From an uncultured Bacteroidales bacterium (GTDB lineage Bacteria > Bacteroidota > Bacteroidia > Bacteroidales > F082): DNA of 37,917 nucleotides. The stretch spans positions 1-37,917 of the forward strand of contig CAMYVD010000015.1 in NCBI GenBank assembly GCA_947302205.1, given 5' to 3'. The stretch's first letter is position 1, and every line of letters begins with the position of its first letter. Positions 15,716 through 25,047 of this stretch are shown here, piece after piece. The translations under genes and the position numbers were made by a program. The notes beneath the pieces were generated by a model, which was not told where the DNA came from, did not search any database, and saw nothing but the letters and a program-made list of their open reading frames with translations.

Positions 15716-18700
15716 ATGATATGCTTTTTCCAGTCTGGAAATCAACGAGTTATAGCTGTTGATTCTGTATCGGAGCTTTCTTCGGAACACATTTCACGCC
15801 TTTCATGGCTTTTTGGCAAGGCCACTTTGGTCAAGGCCAAGTCAGTGAAGGGCTTTTTTATTGGTCCCCGTCGTGAAATGATCACGCCTTGGAGCACCAA
15901 TGCCGTTGAGATTGCCCAAAACATGGGTGTGAATGGCATCCTGCGCATTGAGGAATTCCATCAGGTGGAATCGAAAGACGCCCCTTATGACCCGATGCTT
16001 CAGGCCATGTACAACAACCTTGACCAAAAGGTCTTCACGGTGAAGCGCAAGCCTGAACCGTTGCAATATATCGATGACATCGAAAGCTACAACGAAAAGG
16101 AAGGTCTGGCTTTGAGCCCAGAGGAAGTGGAATACCTGAAGGGGGTCTCCGAGAAGATCGGCCGTAAGTTGACCGATAGCGAGGTTTATGGCTTCGCTCA
16201 AGTGAATTCGGAACATTGCCGTCATAAGATCTTCAATGGTACTTTCGTCATCGACGGAAAGAAGATGGGCAGCTCGCTGTTCGCTTTGATCAAGAAGACC
16301 TCGAAGGAGAATCCGAATAAGTTGGTGTCGGCCTACAAGGATAACGTAGCCTTCATCCTGGGTCCCAAGGTGGAGCAGTTCGCTCCCAAAGGCCAGTTTG
16401 AGCCCGACTATTTCCAGATCAAGGATATCAACACCATCATTTCGCTGAAGGCTGAGACCCATAACTTCCCGACTACCGTGGAGCCTTTCAATGGTGCTGC
16501 CACAGGTACGGGCGGTGAGATCCGCGACCGTTTGGCCGGCGGTCAGGGTAGCTTGCCACTGGCCGGCACGGCAGTGTATATGACTTCCTATCCGCGCACG
16601 GAGGACAACCGCGACTGGGAACAAGGCGCTGAACCTCGTAAGTGGTTGTATCAGACACCTGAAGAGATTCTGATTAAGGCCTCCAACGGAGCCTCCGACT
16701 TTGGCAACAAATTTGGCCAACCGTTGATCAACGGCAGTTTGCTGACCTTTGAGCATCAGGAACAACAGACCCTGGGTTACGATAAAGTGATCATGCTGGC
16801 AGGCGGTATTGGCTTTGCCAAACAGGAAGACGCCAAGAAACTGGAACCCGAACCTGGTGATATCATCGTGGTGTTGGGTGGCGACAACTACCGCATCGGT
16901 ATGGGCGGTGGTGCCGTGTCGAGTGTCGATACCGGCCAATACAGCAACGCCATCGAACTCAACGCTGTGCAACGTGCCAACCCCGAAATGCAAAAGCGTG
17001 TCAGTAATGTGATTCGTGCTATGGCAGAGATGGGCAAGAATCCTATCCGTAGCATCCATGACCACGGCGCAGGTGGCCACCTCAACTGCCTCTCCGAGTT
17101 GATCGAAGACGCTGGTGGCGTGGTTTACGTCGACAAACTTCCAGTGGGCGACCCAACCTTGTCCGATAAAGAAATCATCGGCAATGAGTCGCAAGAACGT
17201 ATGGGTCTGCTGGTGCGTAAGAAAGACCTTGAGTTGATTCGCAAGACCGCTGAGCGTGAGCGCGCCCCGTACTACGAAGTGGGTGAGGTGACCGGCGACG
17301 AACGTCTGCGTTTTGTCCGCAAGAAAGGCGTTGCACCGATCGACTTGGCTTTGTCAGACTTCTTTGGCAGAGCGCCCAAGACTGTGCTTCACGATACCAC
17401 GAAGCCTTATCGCTTCAAGAAAATCAGCTATACCAAGCGTGATTTCCATAAATATCTCGAAAAAGTGCTGCAACTCGAGGCTGTAGCCTGCAAGGATTGG
17501 TTGACCAACAAAGTGGACCGTTCCGTGACGGGTCGCGTAGCTCAGCAGCAGTGTGTGGGTGAGATCCAGTTGCCTTTGAGCAATCTCGGCATCAGCGCCT
17601 TGGACTACAAGGGCGTTCGTGGCATTGCCACCGCGCTCGGACACGCCTCCATCCCCGCTTTGATTGATCCGGCAGCGGGTTCACGGCTCTCCGTCTCCGA
17701 AGCCTTGACCAACATCGTTTGGGCTCCCATTGAGGATAACCTGAAGGGAGTCTCGCTGAGCGCTAACTGGATGTGGCCTGCCAAGCAGGAAGGTGAGACC
17801 GCACGTCTCTACCAGGCTGTGAAGGCCTTGAGCGACTACTGTGTTGCCTTGGGCATCAACGTGCCTACAGGTAAGGATTCGCTTTCCATGACCCAAAAAT
17901 ATCCTAACGGTGACAAGGTGGTGGCTCCTGGTACCGTCATCGTTTCCGCCGCAGGCGAGGTAAGCAACCTCCGCCAGACTGTGCAGCCCGTGATGAAGGG
18001 TAATCTCAATACCGAACTGCTCTACATCGATTTCTCGAAGGACGGCTTCGAGTTGGGCGGCAGCAGCTTTGCCCAAGCCATCAACGCCATCGGCCAGAAA
18101 GCTCCGGATGTGAAGAGCCCCGCTTATTTCAAGAAGGCTTTCAATGCCATCCAAAAGCTTATCGAAGAAGGCTTGATCATGGCAGGTCACGACGTCTCCG
18201 CTGGCGGTTTGATCACCACCCTGCTGGAGATGAACTTCGCCAACACCGAATACGGCATGGACATCAACCTGAAGGACTTCGACGAGGAAGACTTCACGGC
18301 AGTGATGTTCTGCGAAAAGCCTTCGGTGGTCATCCAAGTGGCCAACGACGGCGTGGCCAAGAAGATGCTCCGTGAGTCGGGCGTTAGCTTCAAGGTCATC
18401 GGCAAGCCTTGCCAGAAGCGCCGCTTGACCATCCGTCATGCCGGTCACGACCATCTCTTTGAGATCGATGCGCTGCGTGATGTCTGGTACAAGTCGTCCT
18501 ACCTGCTTGACCGCAAGCAGAGTGGTGAACGCAAGGCCCAGGAACGCTTTGAGAACTACAAGAAACAAGATTTGCACTATAGCTTCGGCCACGGCTTCAC
18601 AGGCAAGGCCAAAGATTTGGGCATCAGCATGAAACGCCGCAAGAAGTCAGGAATCCAGGCTGCCATCATCCGTGAGAAGGGTTGCCAGTGCGACCGTGAG

Positions 18701-19405
18701 ATGGCTTACGCCTTGTATCTTGCCGGCTTCGACGTGAAGGATGTCACCATGACCGACTTGGCATCGGGTCGCGAGAACCTGAAGGACGTCAACATGATCG
18801 TGTTCGTGGGAGGTTTTTCCAACTCCGATGTGTTAGGCTCGGCCAAAGGCTGGGCAGGCGCTTTCCTCTACAACAAGAAAGCCAAGAAGGCATTGGATGA
18901 CTTCTATGCCCGTGAGGACACCTTGAGCCTTGGTGTGTGCAACGGCTGCCAGCTGATGATGGAACTCGGATTGATCTATCCCGACCATGAGGAGCACCCC
19001 GTCATGAAGCACAATGATTCGCACAAGTTCGAGTCGGCCTTCCTGAATGTGGAGATCGCCCAAAACGAGAGCGTGATGCTGAAGTCGCTCTCAGGTCGCC
19101 GTCTCGGCGTATGGGTGGCTCACGGTGAAGGCAAGTTTTACTTCCCATACTACCGCGACAAGTACAAGATCGTGATGACTTACGGTCAAGAGAAATATCC
19201 GGGCAACCCCAATGGCAGCGACTGGTCGGTGGCAGGCATCTGTTCCAACAACGGCCGCCATTTGGCGATGATGCCTCACTTGGAGCGTGCCTTCCTGCCT
19301 TGGCAGTGGGCGCATTACCCGGACAACCGCAAGAACGACGAGGTCAGCCCGTGGATCGAGGCCTTCGTGAACGCCCGCAAGTGGGTTGAGGAAAACAAAA
19401 AATAA
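15716..19405 (+). CDS. purL: Phosphoribosylformylglycinamidine synthase (FGAR amidotransferase)
   Basis: 1229 residues, the large single-chain form that joins the PurL synthetase and PurQ glutaminase. It converts FGAR, glutamine and ATP to FGAM in purine synthesis. Landmarks: GPRREMITPWSTNAVEI (about 46-62), the substrate loop VNSEHCRHKIFNG, TGTGGEIRDRLAGG, a second AIRS-like half with VPTGKDSLSMTQK, and a C-terminal glutaminase with GVCNGCQLMMELG (nucleophile Cys1075) and the His/Glu pair near MMPHLERAF. No frame breaks. Followed 9 bases later by nadE, so the two may be co-transcribed. Confidence 0.96.
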   Translation: MICFFQSGNQRVIAVDSVSELSSEHISRLSWLFGKATLVKAKSVKGFFIGPRREMITPWSTNAVEIAQNMGVNGILRIEEFHQVESKDAPYDPMLQAMYNNLDQKVFTVKRKPEPLQYIDDIESYNEKEGLALSPEEVEYLKGVSEKIGRKLTDSEVYGFAQVNSEHCRHKIFNGTFVIDGKKMGSSLFALIKKTSKENPNKLVSAYKDNVAFILGPKVEQFAPKGQFEPDYFQIKDINTIISLKAETHNFPTTVEPFNGAATGTGGEIRDRLAGGQGSLPLAGTAVYMTSYPRTEDNRDWEQGAEPRKWLYQTPEEILIKASNGASDFGNKFGQPLINGSLLTFEHQEQQTLGYDKVIMLAGGIGFAKQEDAKKLEPEPGDIIVVLGGDNYRIGMGGGAVSSVDTGQYSNAIELNAVQRANPEMQKRVSNVIRAMAEMGKNPIRSIHDHGAGGHLNCLSELIEDAGGVVYVDKLPVGDPTLSDKEIIGNESQERMGLLVRKKDLELIRKTAERERAPYYEVGEVTGDERLRFVRKKGVAPIDLALSDFFGRAPKTVLHDTTKPYRFKKISYTKRDFHKYLEKVLQLEAVACKDWLTNKVDRSVTGRVAQQQCVGEIQLPLSNLGISALDYKGVRGIATALGHASIPALIDPAAGSRLSVSEALTNIVWAPIEDNLKGVSLSANWMWPAKQEGETARLYQAVKALSDYCVALGINVPTGKDSLSMTQKYPNGDKVVAPGTVIVSAAGEVSNLRQTVQPVMKGNLNTELLYIDFSKDGFELGGSSFAQAINAIGQKAPDVKSPAYFKKAFNAIQKLIEEGLIMAGHDVSAGGLITTLLEMNFANTEYGMDINLKDFDEEDFTAVMFCEKPSVVIQVANDGVAKKMLRESGVSFKVIGKPCQKRRLTIRHAGHDHLFEIDALRDVWYKSSYLLDRKQSGERKAQERFENYKKQDLHYSFGHGFTGKAKDLGISMKRRKKSGIQAAIIREKGCQCDREMAYALYLAGFDVKDVTMTDLASGRENLKDVNMIVFVGGFSNSDVLGSAKGWAGAFLYNKKAKKALDDFYAREDTLSLGVCNGCQLMMELGLIYPDHEEHPVMKHNDSHKFESAFLNVEIAQNESVMLKSLSGRRLGVWVAHGEGKFYFPYYRDKYKIVMTYGQEKYPGNPNGSDWSVAGICSNNGRHLAMMPHLERAFLPWQWAHYPDNRKNDEVSPWIEAFVNARKWVEENKK

Positions 19406-19414
19406 AGCAATAAC

Positions 19415-20164
19415 ATGAAAACATTCAACGCAAAAGAAGTGAAGGACCAAGTGGTCCAATGGATTAGGGATTGGTTTGAACAGAACGGCCCTGGCTGCAA
19501 TGCCGTTATCGGCATCTCCGGTGGCAAGGACAGCAGTGTGGTAGCTGGCCTCTGTGTGGAAGCCCTTGGCAAGGATCGCGTCATTGGCGTGACCATGCCC
19601 AACGGCGTGCAGAAGGACATCTCCGACAGCATGAAGCTCATCAATCACCTCGGCATCCGTTATTTCAATATCAATATCTTTGATGCCTACAATGCCTTGA
19701 TGGGAGCTGTGGATGAGGCATTGAGAAGTCAGCAGTCAGAAGTCAGCAGACAGACCGTCATCAACATGCCTCCGCGTCTGCGCATGACCACATTGTACGC
19801 CCTCTCGCAGTCGATGAACGGCCGTGTGGCTAACACCTGCAACCTCTCTGAGGACTGGGTGGGCTACAGCACCCGCTATGGAGACGCTGCTGGCGATTTC
19901 TCTCCCTTGGGAGGCCTTACCGTGCAGGAAGTGAAAGCCATCGGCAAGGAACTCGGTTTGCCAATCGAACTGGTGGAAAAGACCCCTGCTGACGGCCTTA
20001 CCGACAAGAGTGATGAGGACAACCTCGGCTTCACCTACGCCGTGCTCGACCGTTATATCCGCACTGGTATCTGCGACGATCCCGTCATCAAGGCCAAGAT
20101 CGACGACAAGCATGTGAAGAACCTCTTCAAGCTTTTGCCGATCCCCCATTTCGAAATCCAATAA
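19415..20164 (+). CDS. nadE: NAD synthetase, ammonia-dependent type
   Basis: 249 residues. The PP-loop SGGKDS (residues 35-40) binds ATP; VANTCNLSEDWVGYSTRYGD and TPADGLTDKSDED are the nicotinate-adenine-dinucleotide and Mg2+ binding segments. It amidates deamido-NAD with free ammonia, since there is no glutaminase domain. At residues about 104-113 (RSQQSEVSRQ) the coding sequence consists of four heptamers of the kind seen after ppiD, apparently an in-frame intrusion in a surface loop. The active-site segments are intact, so it should be functional. Confidence 0.93.
   Translation: MKTFNAKEVKDQVVQWIRDWFEQNGPGCNAVIGISGGKDSSVVAGLCVEALGKDRVIGVTMPNGVQKDISDSMKLINHLGIRYFNINIFDAYNALMGAVDEALRSQQSEVSRQTVINMPPRLRMTTLYALSQSMNGRVANTCNLSEDWVGYSTRYGDAAGDFSPLGGLTVQEVKAIGKELGLPIELVEKTPADGLTDKSDEDNLGFTYAVLDRYIRTGICDDPVIKAKIDDKHVKNLFKLLPIPHFEIQ
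19724..19751 (+). repeat. Four heptamers inside nadE
   Basis: AGAAGTC, AGCAGTC, AGAAGTC, AGCAGAC head to tail, that is, a 14-base period repeated twice. They belong to the same RGAAGNC-like family as the array at 6991-7039 but lie inside a coding sequence, in frame. Confidence 0.75.
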
Positions 20165-20171
20165 ATTTGAT

Positions 20172-20179
20172 TATCTTTG
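20172..20179 (+). promoter_or_regulatory. -7 box upstream of mrp
   Basis: TATCTTTG, a consensus -7 element 22 bases before the mrp ATG. No clear -33 TTG is found at the right distance, so this may be a weak or activator-dependent promoter inside the nadE-mrp junction. Confidence 0.5.
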
Positions 20180-20200
20180 CATCCCTGATTATTCTGAATT

Positions 20201-21217
20201 ATGCTGAATAAAGAAAACGTTATCGAAGTACTGAAAGACGTCATCTATTTCCCGAAGGGTGACAACATCGTTGCCTTGAACATGGTGGAAAACCTGATGG
20301 TGAGTGAGAGCGGCATCCGTTTCGACCTCGTCGTGGAAAAGGCTGACGACCCCAAAAATGAGATTATGGTCAATGCCGCCAAACGCACGCTGACTGGCGT
20401 GTTTGGTGAGGTTGAAATTGATATTAAGGTCAAGGAAGCGGCTACGGCCCTTTCCAAGGTGAAACACATCATAGCCGTGGCATCAGGCAAAGGCGGTGTG
20501 GGCAAATCGACGGTGGCGGCCAACTTGGCCATCGCACTGGCTCGCGCCAACCAACGCGTGGGCTTGATCGACGCCGATATCTACGGCCCTTCCGTTCCGA
20601 TGATGTTCGGAGTGGAACACGAGCAGCCCGCCTGTTTCGAGAAAGACGGCAAGGCTGTGATGGTGCCATTGGAGAAATATGGCATCAAGCTGCTGAGCAT
20701 CGGCTGTTTTGTGGATACCGACCGTCCGCTGATCTGGCGTGGACCTATGGCAACCAGCGCCCTTAACCAGCTGATGAACGACACCCTTTGGGGTGAGCTT
20801 GACTGGATGGTGGTGGACATGCCTCCTGGAACCGGTGACATTCAACTGACATTGGCACAGCAATATAAAGTGTCGGGTGCCGTCATCGTGACCACTCCGC
20901 AGAAGGTGGCTTTCGCAGACGTGCTGCGCGCAGCCATGATGTTCAAGGAAGAAGCCCTTCAGATTCCGATCTACGGCTTGGTGGAAAACATGGCCTACTT
21001 CACGCCATCTGACATGCCTGAGAAGAAATACTACATCTTTGGTAAGGAGATGGGCAAGCAGTTTGCCGACCAACTCGGTGTCCCGCTCTTGGGCCAGATC
21101 CCGATGGTGGAGAAGATCGCTGAGTGCGGTGACAAGGGCACGCCGCTCGCTTTGGATGCCGATTCGCCGGTCACCAAGGCTTTCGACCAAATCGCCCAAT
21201 CAATCATTAATGCCTAA
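20201..21217 (+). CDS. mrp: Mrp/ApbC-type ATPase, Fe-S cluster carrier
   Basis: 338 residues. An N-terminal MIP18/DUF59 domain (1-85) is followed by a P-loop NTPase of the Mrp/Nbp35 family with deviant Walker A GKGGVGKST (about 97-105), DADIYGPSVP and the Walker-B-like VVDMPPGTGDIQLTL. These proteins carry Fe-S clusters to apo-proteins in the cytoplasm. The Cys-x-x-Cys of E. coli-type Mrp is not present; its place is taken by FTPSDMPEKKYYIFG, which I recall as the usual form in Bacteroidota. Six bases separate it from the NifU-like gene, which supports the Fe-S role. Confidence 0.93.
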   Translation: MLNKENVIEVLKDVIYFPKGDNIVALNMVENLMVSESGIRFDLVVEKADDPKNEIMVNAAKRTLTGVFGEVEIDIKVKEAATALSKVKHIIAVASGKGGVGKSTVAANLAIALARANQRVGLIDADIYGPSVPMMFGVEHEQPACFEKDGKAVMVPLEKYGIKLLSIGCFVDTDRPLIWRGPMATSALNQLMNDTLWGELDWMVVDMPPGTGDIQLTLAQQYKVSGAVIVTTPQKVAFADVLRAAMMFKEEALQIPIYGLVENMAYFTPSDMPEKKYYIFGKEMGKQFADQLGVPLLGQIPMVEKIAECGDKGTPLALDADSPVTKAFDQIAQSIINA

Positions 21218-21222
21218 TTGCC

Positions 21223-21462
21223 ATGGAAAAAGAACTTTTGGAAAAACGGGTAATGAACATCTTGGAGCAAGTGCGTCCGTACTTGCAGGCTGATGGTGGC
21301 GACGTGAGTTTCGTGGAACTCACCGACGACATGGTGGTGAAAGTGGAACTCACCGGCGCTTGCGGCAGTTGCCCCTATAGCACCATGACGCTCAAAAACG
21401 GCATCGAAACCGTGATGAAGAAATCCATCCCCGAAATAAAAGCAGTGGAACAAATTCAATAA
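21223..21462 (+). CDS. NifU C-terminal-domain (Nfu-type) Fe-S scaffold protein
   Basis: 79 residues, a stand-alone NifU C-terminal domain. VRPYLQADGGDVSFVEL and GACGSCPYSTMTLKNGIE are the family hallmarks; the two Cys of CGSC bind the cluster in a dimer. Directly behind mrp, with which it probably works in cluster delivery. Confidence 0.93.
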   Translation: MEKELLEKRVMNILEQVRPYLQADGGDVSFVELTDDMVVKVELTGACGSCPYSTMTLKNGIETVMKKSIPEIKAVEQIQ

Positions 21463-21484
21463 TCAATCATAAAAACAAATCGCT

Positions 21485-23149
21485 ATGAAGAAAAATTTAC
21501 TTTCAATCTTCGCAATGGCAGTGCTGATGGTGATCACTTCCGTCGGTTTTGCCCAAACCACGTACACCAAGGTTACTTCAGATGCTGGACTCGAGGCCGG
21601 CGCCAACTACCTTATCGTGGCCCATTACGATGACTTGGGCGTTCTTGCCATGGGTTATCAACAAAACAACAACCGTAAGGCTGTGGTCGTTTCGGAAGAC
21701 GGTGAATCCATCACGCTCACTCCCGGTGAGGACCCGACAAGCAACACTGATGTGTTCCAATTCACTCTTGGTGGCAATGCAGGTGAATGGACCCTCTATG
21801 ACGCCGCAAAAGGTGGTTACCTCTATGCCGCCAGTAGCAGTAGCAACTATTTGAAGACTCAGACTGATCTCGATGCCAACGGCCAATGGGCTATTAGCTT
21901 CAACGCCGATGGTACGGCAACCGTGGTTGCTCAAGGTGAAAACACCCGCAATTACATGCGTTTCAACCCCAACACCCAAAACCAGGCCCCGCTCTTCAGC
22001 TGCTATGGTGAGTCATCCACCGTTGGTGCCCAGGTCAGCTTCTACAAAGCCGGTGAAGCCGTCATTGCTCCTGAACCGAGCAACTATCCTACCGACTTCG
22101 CCGCTTCCGTGGTGGGTTCCGATATTACCTTGATGTGGCACGATGCCACTGGTGCCCAACTGCCCGCCAAATACTTGGTCATTGGCTCTACCACTTCCAT
22201 CAATCCTCCCGTCGATGGCATCCCTGTGCCTAATGGCGAACTGGTTGCCAATGTAGCTTATGGTGTCGGAGCCGTTACTTTCGGCGATCTGACTCCCAAC
22301 ACCACCTACAACTTTGCCATCTTCCCCTATACCAATAGCGGTAACGATATCAATTACAAGACCGATGGCAATTATCCTACCACTGAAGTCACTGTTGGTG
22401 AGGTCGCTTACCTGCTTGACGAAGACTTCGAATCCGGACTTGGCATGTTCACAGAATACAGCGTCCTCGGTGATAAGGTATGGGAGCAGGCTGAGCATAA
22501 CGACAACCATTATGCCTATATGAATGGCTATTTTACCAGAGACTATGAAGCCAATGAAGACTGGCTGATCAGCCCTGAGATTCCTTTCAACCGTGATTTC
22601 GGTGCCATCATGCTTGAATTCAAGTCCGCGAAGAATTTTACCGGCGACAACATCCGTGTGATGATTTCCAGCGATTTCAACGGCGGCGATCCTTCAACCG
22701 ACGGCTACTGGGAAGATATTACCGAAATGTTCCATCTTTCCGCAGGTTCTTACAACTGGGTTGAATCAGGTAGAGTGAACGTGCTGGATGTCATCTCCAA
22801 TGAGTTGGGCTTCTTCCATTTCGCTTTCGTTTACACTTGCACTACAGAGGCAGCTGCTGCATGGGAGATTGATGATGTGAAAGTGGTCGGCGGAACCGTT
22901 TCGGTTAAAGAGTACGAGTTCACCAAGGTCAGCGTGTATCCGAACCCCGCTCATGACATGGTTTCCTTCAACCTTGAGAGCGATGCCCAAGTGAACATCT
23001 TCGACATGACTGGACGTATGGTCAGCACGATGAGCATGGCTGCAGGCCAAGGCCAATACAGCGTTGCCAACCTTGAGAACGGCGTTTATTTCCTGAACAT
23101 CCGTTACAACGACGGTAAGACTGCAGTCGCCCGTTTCGTTAAGTTCTAA
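21485..23149 (+). CDS. Secreted multidomain protein with T9SS sorting domain
   Basis: 554 residues. Signal peptide to about residue 23 (VGFA-QT). Residues about 25-195 form a beta-rich unit with YLIVAHYDDLG and similar repeats; 205-300 is a fibronectin type III-like domain (PTDFAASVVGSDITLMWHDA ... TYNFAIFPY); 310-465 is a choice-of-anchor J/MAM-like jellyroll (LDEDFESGLGMF, DWLISPEI, AWEIDDVKVVGG); 475-554 is a T9SS type A sorting domain (VSVYPNPAHDMVSF, VNIFDMTGRMV, GVYFLNIRYNDG). Probably exported to the cell surface; ligand or substrate unknown. Stop and next start overlap by one base (TAATG). Confidence 0.85.
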   Translation: MKKNLLSIFAMAVLMVITSVGFAQTTYTKVTSDAGLEAGANYLIVAHYDDLGVLAMGYQQNNNRKAVVVSEDGESITLTPGEDPTSNTDVFQFTLGGNAGEWTLYDAAKGGYLYAASSSSNYLKTQTDLDANGQWAISFNADGTATVVAQGENTRNYMRFNPNTQNQAPLFSCYGESSTVGAQVSFYKAGEAVIAPEPSNYPTDFAASVVGSDITLMWHDATGAQLPAKYLVIGSTTSINPPVDGIPVPNGELVANVAYGVGAVTFGDLTPNTTYNFAIFPYTNSGNDINYKTDGNYPTTEVTVGEVAYLLDEDFESGLGMFTEYSVLGDKVWEQAEHNDNHYAYMNGYFTRDYEANEDWLISPEIPFNRDFGAIMLEFKSAKNFTGDNIRVMISSDFNGGDPSTDGYWEDITEMFHLSAGSYNWVESGRVNVLDVISNELGFFHFAFVYTCTTEAAAAWEIDDVKVVGGTVSVKEYEFTKVSVYPNPAHDMVSFNLESDAQVNIFDMTGRMVSTMSMAAGQGQYSVANLENGVYFLNIRYNDGKTAVARFVKF

Positions 23150-24699
23150 TGCGTAAGTTTTATCTTATCGCAATCCTCCTTGTCTCCGCCTGTTGTGGCT
23201 TTGCCCAACAGGCGGAGACATCACGTTTTGAGGTGGGGCGATGGTCGAAAACCCAGAGCTGCCGCTTCGAGCCGTTTGCCGAACAAGGCGGCATGATGGT
23301 GTATGACACCGAAAAGACCGACGAGGACAAGAACCGGCTTTGGAATTTTGTCACCATTGACACCAATCTCTTCGAGCAGCGCTCCGACCTGATTCCTTTG
23401 CCCGACAAACTGAAGTTGTTCGATTCCAAGAGCTCACAGGAGTGGGCTGTTTTTGCCTTTGTCGAGGAAAAACCATCCCGATCGGATTCCGTCTCGTTCT
23501 TTGTGGTGACATGTCATCGCCCTGACCTGAAATTCAGCACGTTTTCCGATAAACTACCCGGAAAGACCGTGCTGCAATCCATGGCTTTGGTTGAAGGCAA
23601 CCTGATGCTGTCAGTCAACTTTAAGACCGGTGGTGGTTTCCTGAAGCAATACGACTTGGATCGCCATACCCAACGTATCATTACCCCGAATATCAGCAAT
23701 GATTTTATCCTGTTTCAGTTTGCGGCTTTTCCTGCGGAGCGTATGTTTGTGCTCGCAGGGCGCGAGTTTGTGGATAAGCATTACAAAGCCACCACGTTTC
23801 AAGTGTATTCGCAGGACGGCTTCCTGTTGAGCTCGTATCGATTCGAGAATGTTGAGGGAGTCGGCTTGGGCCGCATGTGCTTTGCTTTCGACGACCAGCG
23901 TCAGCTGATGGTCTACGCCACCTTGGAGCGCGAAAGCAACAAAAAGGTTACTGTGGAAGGCATGACGGAAGACTTTAGCAAGATTGCGGTGGGTGTCATC
24001 TGGATCAAGTTCGGTGCAGGAGGCATGACGAATAAGACCTATCTTTTCAAAAACCTGCCTGAGATCGAACAGGCTTTGACGGCTTCGGATCGCTTAAAGG
24101 TGAAGGAGGAGCTGCTGAAGATGAAACAGGGCAAGAAACAGGAGAAAGGGGAGATCGCCTTCCAGTTTTATGCACCGAGGTTGGTGAAGTTCGGCGACTT
24201 GCAGGTGTTTGCCGCTGAGGCCTTCCAACCAGTTTATCATACCGAGACCCGTATGGAATACGGCTTTCGCGGTACTTATCCCGTGCATTATACCGTTTTT
24301 GACGGCTACGACTTCTTCAGCGAAATCCTGCTGGCGTTTGACCAGAATGGAGGGCTGCAATGGTTCAACGCCGTTCGCTTTGAGAACGATTTGACCGAGA
24401 CGCTGTTTGCCCATGCATCGGAAGCCGTTTGTCATGATGAGCTCTTGGTGACTTCGCCCAGCCATCAACAGCTACGCTATGAGGTGTTCGATGTCGATGG
24501 CAGCCGCTTGCTTGATCAGGAGACGGTTTCGCTGGATTTCTACTACGGCACCGATTCATTCTTCCATGAATTCAGTGCAGGCATTTACCCATGGTATGGC
24601 GACCGTTTCCTGGTCCATGGTTGCCAAGTGATTGAAAATCCAAAGCTGCGCAATACCTCAAGGGTAGTGTTTTACGTGCAAAAAATTCAGTACGAGTGA
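23149..24699 (+). CDS. Secreted protein of unknown function, possible beta-propeller
   Basis: 516 residues with a signal peptide (cut near CGFA-QQ, residue 20). No family recognised. The body is rich in beta strands with recurring FxxYxxDGxLLSSYRF- and ILLAFDQNGGLQWF-type blades, as in propellers of quinoprotein/Kelch style, and a Lys-rich helix (KVKEELLKMKQGKKQEKGE, about 318-336) interrupts them. It lacks a recognisable T9SS sorting domain, unlike its upstream neighbour. Start overlaps the upstream stop by one base, so the two are translationally coupled. The signal-peptide codons form a perfect 15-bp hairpin. Confidence 0.7.
   Translation: MRKFYLIAILLVSACCGFAQQAETSRFEVGRWSKTQSCRFEPFAEQGGMMVYDTEKTDEDKNRLWNFVTIDTNLFEQRSDLIPLPDKLKLFDSKSSQEWAVFAFVEEKPSRSDSVSFFVVTCHRPDLKFSTFSDKLPGKTVLQSMALVEGNLMLSVNFKTGGGFLKQYDLDRHTQRIITPNISNDFILFQFAAFPAERMFVLAGREFVDKHYKATTFQVYSQDGFLLSSYRFENVEGVGLGRMCFAFDDQRQLMVYATLERESNKKVTVEGMTEDFSKIAVGVIWIKFGAGGMTNKTYLFKNLPEIEQALTASDRLKVKEELLKMKQGKKQEKGEIAFQFYAPRLVKFGDLQVFAAEAFQPVYHTETRMEYGFRGTYPVHYTVFDGYDFFSEILLAFDQNGGLQWFNAVRFENDLTETLFAHASEAVCHDELLVTSPSHQQLRYEVFDVDGSRLLDQETVSLDFYYGTDSFFHEFSAGIYPWYGDRFLVHGCQVIENPKLRNTSRVVFYVQKIQYE
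23181..23220 (+). repeat. Perfect 15-bp inverted repeat inside a signal-peptide coding sequence
   Basis: TGTCTCCGCCTGTTG (23181-23195) pairs with CAACAGGCGGAGACA (23206-23220) around a 10-base loop. It lies at codons 11-24 of the gene starting at 23149, shortly after the coupled start. No T-run follows. Confidence 0.85.
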
Positions 24700-25046
24700 T
24701 GCTGTTGAGTTACCTCCGATATATCGTAGATCGGAAGAATGAATTCCACATCCATTCCCCGTTTGTTTACAAGCTTTATACGCAGGTGATTAGGGGAGGG
24801 GACGAGGAGGCGTTAAAGGCCTTGGGCGTCGAACGTACGGAGGTTGTGATGGAAGGTGAGATACCAGCAGGCGACAGCAAAGTGATGTATGTGGTAGAGG
24901 GCATCCATCGTGATCAAAAGAAAGAAATGTTTTGGCATACGATTTGTGACCGTCCAGACGTTACTCTTACGATAGACTTATATGATAAAGGGTTGTTTTT
25001 TTACCGTGAAGGCATGGAAAAGCAACACTTCGTTTTAAAAAACTGA
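24699..25046 (+). CDS. Short protein with both ends of a Bacteroidota class I methyltransferase family, core missing
   Basis: 115 residues from the ATG at 24699 (overlap TGATG with the upstream gene). The N-terminus YLRYIVDRKNEFHIHSPFVY and the C-terminus IDLYDKGLFFYREGMEKQHF strongly recall the two ends of a SAM-dependent methyltransferase family of Bacteroidota of roughly twice this length; the middle part with the SAM-binding glycine motif is absent. The reading frame is clean and coupled to its neighbours (next gene 1 base after the stop), so it may be a working truncated protein, or an in-frame deletion remnant. Family assignment is from memory. Confidence 0.55.
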   Translation: MLLSYLRYIVDRKNEFHIHSPFVYKLYTQVIRGGDEEALKALGVERTEVVMEGEIPAGDSKVMYVVEGIHRDQKKEMFWHTICDRPDVTLTIDLYDKGLFFYREGMEKQHFVLKN

Positions 25047-25047
25047 A

